Source: Serratia sp. H1w
GTDB taxonomy: Bacteria > Pseudomonadota > Gammaproteobacteria > Enterobacterales > Enterobacteriaceae
Assembly (NCBI RefSeq): GCF_000633355.1
Contig: NZ_AYMQ01000042.1
Location: 1 to 45,996, forward strand
DNA length: 45,996 nt
Direction of reading: 5' to 3'
How positions within the stretch are numbered: the stretch's first letter is position 1; the number at the start of each line of letters is the position of its first letter. Under the pieces are notes generated by a model, which saw nothing but the letters and a program-made list of their open reading frames with translations, was not told the DNA's origin and did no database searches. Both the position numbers and the translations under genes were made by a program. This document shows positions 41,112 through 45,996 of the stretch, one piece after another.

Positions 41112-41294
41112 GACCTCCGTGTGGGTATGAATGATCGTCAGTAGCTCCAACTACTGGCGGTCGCCCACCTTCCAAATAGAATTTTCTGCTAGCCTCTTCG
41201 ATACCAGCCCCGAGAATTTTTTAATCACCACTATTGAAAACAGATCGTTTGTGCTGAATTCCCGCTCGGCCAACTCAAAAAAGCAGAAGAAAAT

Positions 41295-41317
41295 AAAAAA
41301 GCCACTGGCAACCAGTG
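41295..41317 (-). terminator. Intrinsic terminator between Acb2-like gene and parB-mom
   Basis: Minus strand: CACTGG (41317-41312), loop TTGC-containing, CCAGTG (41308-41303), then GC and six T residues (41300-41295). The 41112-41398 gap holds no credible gene. Confidence 0.75.
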
Positions 41318-41398
41318 CCCAGGGTGGGCCGGATGGGTGTTGCCTGCAGCTTTGCTCGCGCATTATCGGTGACACTCAGTGAATGCCACCTGTAATGC

Positions 41399-41737
41399 TT
41401 AACAGCCCGTTGGTTGATCCACTGATCGCACCAGCGCCATGATGCCGGTTTGAATGTCGGTCTTGCCGATCGCAGCCCAGCGCTGAGGTTCTGCCGACAT
41501 GTAGCGCCGGAATTCTTGCGCCTCATCTGACGTGCCTTGATATACATCGAAGCCGGTACCGCGCTGCGCATCGCACGCAGCGGCCAACTTAACATCGTAA
41601 TCAGTGCTCAGGCGTCCAGCCAGTTCGGCCTGTAGAGCCAGCAATTCAGCTCCTTTAGCCTTGATCCGATTCATCAGATCAATTTCTTCCTGACTCAGCT
41701 CACGATAGCCTTTAATTTTGCGGTGTTGGTTTTCCAT
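41399..41737 (-). CDS. Acb2/Tad1-like protein (possible anti-CBASS/anti-Thoeris sponge)
   Basis: This 112-residue helical protein begins MENQHRKIKGYRELSQEEID, continues LMNRIKAKGAELLALQAELA and ends with RWAAIGKTDIQTGIMALVRS. It matches, as recalled, the Acb2/Tad1 hairpin family (earlier DUF7681), whose members bind cyclic oligonucleotide signals and block CBASS or Thoeris defence. Tyr11 and Lys26 fall where published Acb2 uses Tyr and Lys to hold cyclic dinucleotides (from memory). The gene overlaps the Rz1 end by 26 nt and follows the lysis cassette. Family confidence is fair; activity is unproven. Confidence 0.75.
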   Translation of the reverse strand: MENQHRKIKGYRELSQEEIDLMNRIKAKGAELLALQAELAGRLSTDYDVKLAAACDAQRGTGFDVYQGTSDEAQEFRRYMSAEPQRWAAIGKTDIQTGIMALVRSVDQPTGC

Positions 41738-42032
41738 TTTCTTTCCCGATTGTTTGTTGCCACTTAATCAGCCCCTCGATACGAGAGGCGCATATATCCA
41801 GCTCACCCTGGGCCACCTGTAGTGCAATGACAGCATCGCCGAACGTTGAGCCAGTGAACGGGGTTTTCTCGCATAACTGCGTATATACCGCTGGCGGGTA
41901 CACGTAGATAATCTGCGGGGCCGGTGCAGGCTTAACCCTCTCGGCGCAGGATGCCGATAGCAGAATCAGGCAAACGCTGATTGCCACAGTCGCTAGACTC
42001 CAACGTTTTGCGTAACGTTCGGTTTTCAGCAT
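41712..42032 (-). CDS. Rz1: Rz1-like outer-membrane spanin lipoprotein
   Basis: This 106-residue lipoprotein has signal peptide and lipobox LLSASC (Cys ~29), followed by a proline-rich stretch (VKPAPAPQ, YVYPPAVY). It starts inside Rz in another frame, overlapping it by 101 nt, the mark of o-spanin genes. Together with Rz it fuses inner and outer membranes in the last step of lysis. Longer than lambda Rz1 and only partly nested. Confidence 0.9.
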   Translation of the reverse strand: MLKTERYAKRWSLATVAISVCLILLSASCAERVKPAPAPQIIYVYPPAVYTQLCEKTPFTGSTFGDAVIALQVAQGELDICASRIEGLIKWQQTIGKENGKPTPQN

Positions 42033-42291
42033 CGGCTTTTGCCCTCTTCTGCTGTTCGATTTTCAGTTGCTCTTCGGTAGCACGCCGGTCAGCGTCGATT
42101 GACCCTTTCAGCGCAGTGATCGTTTCATCACGATCTGCCACCGCTTCATTGAGGTCTTCGTTAGCCTTGCTAAGCGTCTGGTTAGCTTCATTGGCATTAT
42201 CGAGCCTGTGGTTCAGTACAGCGCTAATCCCGCCCAGACAGATAGCTACCAACAGCGCACCGAACAGGCCGTAGCGTGTGAGCTGTATCAT
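41932..42291 (-). CDS. Rz: Rz-like inner-membrane spanin
   Basis: This 119-residue protein has one N-terminal membrane helix (about 8-25: GLFGALLVAICLGGISAV) and a long periplasmic coiled coil (NEANQTLSKANEDLNEAVAD, EEQLKIEQQKRAKADAENRT). It fits the i-spanin family. It overlaps the endopeptidase gene by 4 nt (ATGA) upstream and the Rz1 gene downstream. Confidence 0.9.
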   Translation of the reverse strand: MIQLTRYGLFGALLVAICLGGISAVLNHRLDNANEANQTLSKANEDLNEAVADRDETITALKGSIDADRRATEEQLKIEQQKRAKADAENRTLRKTLESSDCGNQRLPDSAIGILRREG

Positions 42292-42686
42292 GCTGGCAAC
42301 TCCACATGCGGCGCATCCAAGAAGCGGGACGGTTTATCGCGTGGGTTATCTGCCCACGTCACACCAAAACGCAGCTTTACGCCAAGTTCTTTGCCTGCCT
42401 GGTGCATGGCATCAAGTACCGGTAGCCAGCACTTATAGTTATTCCAGTCACCACCAACGGGGAATAGGTCCACCGCGTGACCAGTTAGGTGTCGGCTGTC
42501 CAACGTCTTGCTAGCTCCCGCAGCCTTCAGCAGTTTTTGCCGTTCTGCGGTGCGGAACCCCTCGATAACAATAAAATCGACGGTGGTGATCTCCAGCGCT
42601 CGACGCACAACTTTGACCAACGCTGGATTCACGTCCACGAGGTTCCCCTCGCTGCGTTTACTGAATCTGAAATTATTTGTCTGCAT
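42288..42686 (-). CDS. M15 endolysin (L-alanyl-D-glutamate peptidase)
   Basis: This 132-residue peptidoglycan peptidase is of the T5-lysin/M15 type: FRFSKRSEGNLVDVNPALVK, FIVIEGFRTAERQKLL, then the zinc site SRHLTGHAVDLFP (two His and Asp) and C-terminal DAPHVELP (third metal His). ATG 42686 follows GGGGG at spacing 8 and overlaps the holin end by 14 nt. No signal peptide, so it needs the holin for release. Confidence 0.93.
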   Translation of the reverse strand: MQTNNFRFSKRSEGNLVDVNPALVKVVRRALEITTVDFIVIEGFRTAERQKLLKAAGASKTLDSRHLTGHAVDLFPVGGDWNNYKCWLPVLDAMHQAGKELGVKLRFGVTWADNPRDKPSRFLDAPHVELPA

Positions 42687-43020
42687 TTGAATTACCCCCG
42701 CCAAACCGATTACCCACGTAACCGGATAAAAACGCGCCCAACTTCTTCACACCAACAAAACCGATAAAGCCGCCGATCCCTACCGTTAAAGCCTTTGGAA
42801 CATCGAAGAAGTCCAGAACCGAATAGATTGTGAGGACTACAGCGCCGCACATAAGCCCTTCTAAAATTGTTTCTTTCCAGCCACTGCCAGAGTAGGCCAT
42901 TCGCAAAACAGCCATTACAATAGCCATTACAACGCCGCCTATCGGCACATCGCCGCGCCACCATGACGCCAACACTTCGTTTAAATCTGCCCAGTTATGG
43001 GGATTACTTGGCATTTGCAT
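42673..43020 (-). CDS. Lambda-family holin with dual start
   Basis: This 115-residue membrane protein has two or three helices (GGVVMAIVMAVLRMAYSG; LEGLMCGAVVLTIYSVLDFF; ALTVGIGGFIGFVGVKK) and fits the lambda-type holin family. It begins M-Q-M: ATG 43020 and ATG 43014 both have ribosome sites (GGGG and AAGGA, each about 9 nt upstream), echoing lambda S107/S105. Here residue 2 is Gln, not the positive Lys that makes lambda S107 an inhibitor. It starts the lysis cassette, upstream of the endolysin. Confidence 0.9.
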   Translation of the reverse strand: MQMPSNPHNWADLNEVLASWWRGDVPIGGVVMAIVMAVLRMAYSGSGWKETILEGLMCGAVVLTIYSVLDFFDVPKALTVGIGGFIGFVGVKKLGAFLSGYVGNRFGGGNSNADK

Positions 43021-43123
43021 AATTCCTTACCCCGCTGGGCGTTAGAAATGAAAAAGGCCACGCATTAGCGCAGCCTGAAGAGGACCGATATCACCGGCCA
43101 TATTACGGATTTTCTTTACGTCA

Positions 43124-43402
43124 CTACCAACGGCGTTTTTCTGCCTCAAACTTTTCACTCAGTACGATGCTATCCGGCAACAGCGCCCATGCAACGTAAA
43201 AATCATGGGGTGTCATTTCATCCATCATGAAAGTGTAAATGCCAACGTGATAAACCTCACCGTCTTCCTCACAAGCTCGAATGTGTCCCTCATGCCAGCC
43301 ATCACAGGGGTTGAGAATTAACACGTCCTTTCCATCAAGGTCAGCGGTTGGTAGTTCGCTGGCGGGTCTGAATACAAGTTGCTCAATGACGCGTGGTGAC
43401 AT
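43124..43402 (-). CDS. Small phage protein of unknown function
   Basis: From ATG 43402 (GGAG 7 nt upstream) this is a 92-residue protein: MSPRVIEQLVFRPASELPTA, VLILNPCDGWHEGHIRACEE, WALLPDSIVLSEKFEAEKRR. The ASELP, WHEGHI and WALLPD segments loosely recall DUF551-type phage proteins. It is the first gene after the Q-controlled terminator and before the holin. Function unknown. Confidence 0.7.
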   Translation of the reverse strand: MSPRVIEQLVFRPASELPTADLDGKDVLILNPCDGWHEGHIRACEEDGEVYHVGIYTFMMDEMTPHDFYVAWALLPDSIVLSEKFEAEKRRW

Positions 43403-43421
43403 AACTATGCTCCAGAAATGC

Positions 43422-43444
43422 AAAAACCCGCTCATTGGCGGGTT
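43422..43444 (-). terminator. Late-promoter terminator (tR'-like)
   Basis: Minus strand: AACCCGC (43444-43438), loop CAATGA, GCGGGTT (43431-43425), then TTTTT run (43426-43422). It lies about 70 nt after the Q stop codon, where lambda-like phages have pR' and tR'. The promoter itself should be in 43445-43513, but no clear consensus was found. Confidence 0.85.
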
Positions 43445-43510
43445 CTTATAACTTTGGCAATATATCAAAAGTAGGCTTAAATATGGCATAAAGTGTCAGG
43501 TTTTACAATA

Positions 43511-44179
43511 TCAATCCTCTGCGTAATGACTACCAACCTTTCCTTGGGTATCAATCAATGCCTCTTCGTCTAGGTTCGTTGCGATCGCTTTTAGTGCCTG
43601 CCAAGGTGCTGCATAAGTTTGATACCAAGTTTCGCGGGTTATCGACATCAAACTCGACAGTGTCGATGCGGCATACTCTCGGTACCCATCGTTCCAGTTT
43701 TTCGCAGCTACATCTTGCACTGCCAGCCAGACCAGCGATATTAACCGCAGTTTAACCCGCTTCTGTAGTCTTGAGCCCACCAGCTGCTTTTCGTAGATTT
43801 CCCAGACATGTTGGCAAATCAGGGTTTGTAGTTTGAAACTCAAATCCCATCCATAGCAGTATTTGAGCCAGGCTTGCTGGGGTTCGTTAAGTTGGTGAAC
43901 GGCGCGGCGCCATGCGCAATGTGCATACGCAAATTCATTCATCGGAGGAAACGGCTGGCGTCTGCTGCGCGTTTCCATAACATAAACTGCGGTATTCTCT
44001 GCCTTTACTTTACGGCCTCCTTCAAGTTCTACAACATGCAGTCTTTGCCTTACATGACCATTTTTATCTACTGGGGGATGTTCTCTGAATGCTTCCAGTT
44101 GCCCTTTTGTTCCTCCGGAATCATCTAGCAGCGCTGATCGTAGCCGTATACGGATATATTCAAGTTGTTGTTCGTTCAT
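43511..44179 (-). CDS. Q: Late gene antiterminator Q
   Basis: This 222-residue protein begins MNEQQLEYIRIRLRSALLDD, matching a lambdoid Q family, with NEFAYAHCAWRRAVHQLNEP, WLKYCYGWDLSFKLQTLICQ and a C-terminal part TLSSLMSITRETWYQTYAAP. It loads onto RNA polymerase paused at the late promoter and lets it read through tR' and later terminators. It overlaps the DUF1364 gene by 4 nt. The many terminators in the late operon fit its role. Confidence 0.88.
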   Translation of the reverse strand: MNEQQLEYIRIRLRSALLDDSGGTKGQLEAFREHPPVDKNGHVRQRLHVVELEGGRKVKAENTAVYVMETRSRRQPFPPMNEFAYAHCAWRRAVHQLNEPQQAWLKYCYGWDLSFKLQTLICQHVWEIYEKQLVGSRLQKRVKLRLISLVWLAVQDVAAKNWNDGYREYAASTLSSLMSITRETWYQTYAAPWQALKAIATNLDEEALIDTQGKVGSHYAED

Positions 44180-44475
44180 CCGATAAAACCTTCTTTTTTC
44201 CAGATTTCAAGCGTGCGAAATACTCCCTCAGCGTGCATTAGCTTGAGTTCTTCGCGAGTAAATTCAGTTTTAATTCTTCCGTCTACGGCGTCGTGGCACC
44301 GGTTGCAGCCTATTGCTGCCACGTAATCATTGGGTTTGATTCCCGTCCCGCATAGCCCTGCCAGTCTGTAATGTGTAAGCACGCTGGTATCGGGATCGAA
44401 ACAACACACACCAGGCACGCGTATAGTACATTCGCGGCCTTGTGCTGCTTTTCGTAGGTTCACAGGTCGAGACAT
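44176..44475 (-). CDS. DUF1364 family phage nuclease-like protein
   Basis: This 99-residue protein (MSRPVNLRKAAQGRECTIRV, PGVCCFDPDTSVLTHYRL, GCNRCHDAVDGRI) fits DUF1364, an HNH-like small phage nuclease family, with Cys/His metal sites. ATG 44475 has GGAGGAGG 6 nt upstream. It lies in the nin-type region before Q. Confidence 0.9.
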   Translation of the reverse strand: MSRPVNLRKAAQGRECTIRVPGVCCFDPDTSVLTHYRLAGLCGTGIKPNDYVAAIGCNRCHDAVDGRIKTEFTREELKLMHAEGVFRTLEIWKKEGFIG

Positions 44476-44852
44476 TGTTGACCTCCTCCCTGTTCTATCC
44501 TTAGGCTTTTTTGATAGTCGTTTGAGTACCCAGCCCAATGGGCTTCGCGTATTGTTTTCGCTTGTTCATGAGAGAAAATCAGGCGGCGGTTGTGTAACGG
44601 GTATGGGGGCAAAACTATGATGCAAATAGGGCAGTAATCAATCGTTTCAACAATGCATCCATGCCTGCGGCGGCAAATATGCATTTTCCCTTTTTGCTCT
44701 GCGCAATTGCTACACATCGGCGCATCACATGTATACGGATGAAGGGGATCGATAAACTTTTCGTCACTAGAGTGTGGCGGAAACCCAAGGTAACCATCGC
44801 ACAGCAACGTCGATGGCGAGCCACAGAACATGCAGATAGTTTTTTTCATCAT
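44460..44852 (-). CDS. Cysteine-rich zinc-ribbon phage protein
   Basis: This 130-residue protein (MMKKTICMFCGSPSTLLCDG, then CSNC, CRRRHGC and CPIC pairs) has at least four CxxC-type metal sites, consistent with two zinc ribbons, and a helical C-terminus EQAKTIREAHWAGYSNDY. Its ATG overlaps the DUF1367 stop (GCATGATGA). No family name is certain. It lies in the nin-like cluster. Confidence 0.8.
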   Translation of the reverse strand: MMKKTICMFCGSPSTLLCDGYLGFPPHSSDEKFIDPLHPYTCDAPMCSNCAEQKGKMHICRRRHGCIVETIDYCPICIIVLPPYPLHNRRLIFSHEQAKTIREAHWAGYSNDYQKSLRIEQGGGQQCLDL

Positions 44853-45445
44853 GCATACTCCAGCAAATGCAAGGCGACGTTTTCGGCTTCCTGGCGGGAA
44901 CGGAAACTGCGGGAGAGAATGAAATTCCACAAGACATTGAAAACAGACTTATAAAGCCCCTGGAATGTGTCCTCATCCATCTTTGCGAACGAGATTGATT
45001 TGGGTATTCGCTGGCGCAGTCCGTTGGGTAGGATCACTTCATCGTAGTAACCGGCTTCAACGGTGGCCCAAGCCCGATATGGTTCGAACGATTTTAGAAC
45101 GGCTATCTCTTTGGAACGCAGTTGGCCCACTTTGAATAGATAATCATCAGCCACAGCGCTGATTATTGCGCCATGTTGACCTGACATTTCAATGAGATAA
45201 TTAACAAAGCCGTCGATAAGTAGCCGTTCTGGCAACGTCAAAGTACCACCTACTGGCGTCCAGTAATCGAAGCCAAATTGCAGGAGTTTGAAAAAACGCT
45301 TGTGAAATTGATAGTTACGTACGCGCCTGAACTCGGCCTGTATCCACTCGCCGAGTTTCACACGTTGCAAAAAATCGCTGGCCTCGTTCGTTGCCGGGGT
45401 CAGGATTGTAGGTGCGGATTTCACTAATTGTATTAACTGCGCCAT
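44849..45445 (-). CDS. DUF1367 family phage protein
   Basis: This 198-residue protein (ATNEASDFLQRVKLGEWIQA, FRRVRNYQFHKRFFKLLQFG, FDYWTPVGG, WNFILSRSFRSRQEAENVAL) is a clear DUF1367 member, widespread in lambda-like prophages upstream of Q. Function unknown; it is thought to act in replication or recombination because of its place. Confidence 0.93.
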   Translation of the reverse strand: MAQLIQLVKSAPTILTPATNEASDFLQRVKLGEWIQAEFRRVRNYQFHKRFFKLLQFGFDYWTPVGGTLTLPERLLIDGFVNYLIEMSGQHGAIISAVADDYLFKVGQLRSKEIAVLKSFEPYRAWATVEAGYYDEVILPNGLRQRIPKSISFAKMDEDTFQGLYKSVFNVLWNFILSRSFRSRQEAENVALHLLEYA

Positions 45446-45511
45446 TTCAACCTCTGGAATAGCGCAGTGCTCAGGTTGCCAGATGTTCAGGCTGACTTGA
45501 GTATTATAACA

Positions 45512-45718
45512 CTATTCGGCGGGCCGTTTCCCCTGTTCCACACCAACCTGCGCTAACAATTCTGAAAGCTCGGATGGCGATAGCCGCATGAGTTCCAAGC
45601 TTAAAGCTATACGTCTGTTGGTCTTGATATCGCTGACATAGATACAATCTGTGATTGAATCCACACGAAACTGGCCACTAAAGCAGAGAGCCTCAGGCAA
45701 AAAGTTTTCATAAATCAT
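45512..45718 (-). CDS. Small phage protein of unknown function
   Basis: This 68-residue soluble protein (MIYENFLPEALCFSGQFRVD, SDIKTNRRIALSLELMRL, SPSELSELLAQVGVEQGKRP) has GAGG about 6 nt before the ATG. It resembles no named family. It is the first gene behind a candidate promoter (45811-45839) and upstream of DUF1367, hence probably the first gene of this transcription unit. Confidence 0.7.
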   Translation of the reverse strand: MIYENFLPEALCFSGQFRVDSITDCIYVSDIKTNRRIALSLELMRLSPSELSELLAQVGVEQGKRPAE

Positions 45719-45810
45719 ATTTCACCTCAATAAGTTAGAATATTTGTCGAGGCGAAACACCATGGAATTAGGATTCACATGTTTCAGTAAAGACGCTGGA
45801 TTTGCCTTGT

Positions 45811-45839
45811 CTAATAGGTAACGTAGATCGATATTGCAA
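45811..45839 (-). promoter_or_regulatory. Candidate promoter of the DUF1367-Q gene group
   Basis: Minus strand: TTGCAA (45839-45834), 17-bp spacer, TATTAG (45816-45811). A GATCGAT (45826-45832) lies in the spacer, with CGATCG copies upstream at 45843-45848 and 45856-45861, which may be operator sites. No repressor gene is in the window. Confidence 0.5.
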
Positions 45840-45910
45840 CTTCGATCGTTTTAACCGATCGATGGCACACTATGTCTATGGCTAATTGTGATATGTAATT
45901 GATTAGATAC

Positions 45911-45934
45911 AAAAAAACCCGCCGGGGCAGGTTT
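45911..45934 (-). terminator. Intrinsic terminator near the right edge
   Basis: Minus strand: AAACCTGCC (45934-45926) and GGCGGGTTT (45923-45915), one G-T pair, tight CC loop, then a T run (45917-45911). It should end transcription of a gene beyond the right edge. Confidence 0.8.
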
Positions 45935-45976
45935 GGTATGATTGGGTGCTTGAGAGCTCATACTCAACAACAGAGT

Positions 45977-45996
45977 GGCGGGGATTACTCCCCGCC
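45977..45996. other. Perfect hairpin at the right window edge
   Basis: GGCGGGGA (45977-45984), 4-nt loop, TCCCCGCC (45989-45996). No T run follows on the minus strand within the window, and its full context lies outside, so its role cannot be stated. Confidence 0.6.

Noticed and set aside
41262-41276. TTGGCCGAGCGG on the minus strand, like a tRNA D-arm
   Set aside because: No matching acceptor stem, anticodon arm or T-arm (GGTTCGAATCC) could be fitted at proper spacing.
41151-41375. 74-codon minus-strand ORF between the Acb2-like gene and parB
   Set aside because: It runs through the intrinsic terminator and its T run, and has no ribosome site.

Overview
The window reads as an enterobacterial chromosome (Enterobacterales, most like Serratia or a close Yersiniaceae relative) carrying most of an integrated lambda-like tailed prophage. 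The host side holds a chaperone-usher fimbrial locus, a Kch-type potassium channel, a large DUF3772/MscS mechanosensitive channel, a DUF2975 plus YozG-type regulator pair, an ABC-F ATPase, a secreted alpha/beta hydrolase and an Ail/OmpX-family outer-membrane protein. The genus is inferred from remembered protein likeness only.

Layout, host part (1 to about 13.1 kb): usher (cut by the left edge) and major pilin on the minus strand with a terminator between them; kch with its own terminator; a SAM methyltransferase translationally coupled to the mechanosensitive channel; then on the plus strand a DUF2975 membrane protein with its HTH partner. The ABC-F gene follows, with an unusually structured leader: a strong promoter, a 27-codon ORF behind a near-perfect ribosome site, and a stem whose 5' half overlaps the end of that ORF and whose 3' half precedes a T run. 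This looks like translation-controlled attenuation. After it come a small HTH-like gene, the hydrolase and the OmpX-like gene.

Prophage part (about 13.5 kb to the right edge, nearly all minus strand, so transcription runs right to left). Right edge: small early or nin-type genes (DUF1367, a zinc-ribbon protein, DUF1364), antiterminator Q, a terminator that fits tR', lysis genes (dual-start holin, M15 endopeptidase, overlapping Rz/Rz1), a protein resembling the Acb2/Tad1 family of cyclic-nucleotide sponges, then a short upstream ORF coupled to a ParB-domain gene coupled to a Mom-family DNA-modification gene. DNA packaging (small and large terminase), portal (DUF4055), Mu F-like minor head protein, scaffold, P22-type coat, head-tail connectors, tail tube, tail chaperones G/GT with a -1 slippery heptamer, tape measure, and tip proteins M, L, K, I, J follow, and then three fibre or accessory tail genes. 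Integrase, repressor and replication genes are not in the window and should lie to the right. The left attachment site was not identified.

The late operon contains at least six intrinsic terminators downstream of tR', as expected if Q-modified polymerase reads through them. Accessory (moron-type) genes sit at two places: between the tail chaperones and the tape measure, including one plus-strand gene, and between the tape measure and gene M. The most interesting candidates are the Acb2-like protein, the uORF-ParB-Mom module and the ABC-F leader. No tRNA, rRNA, IS element or CRISPR array was seen.
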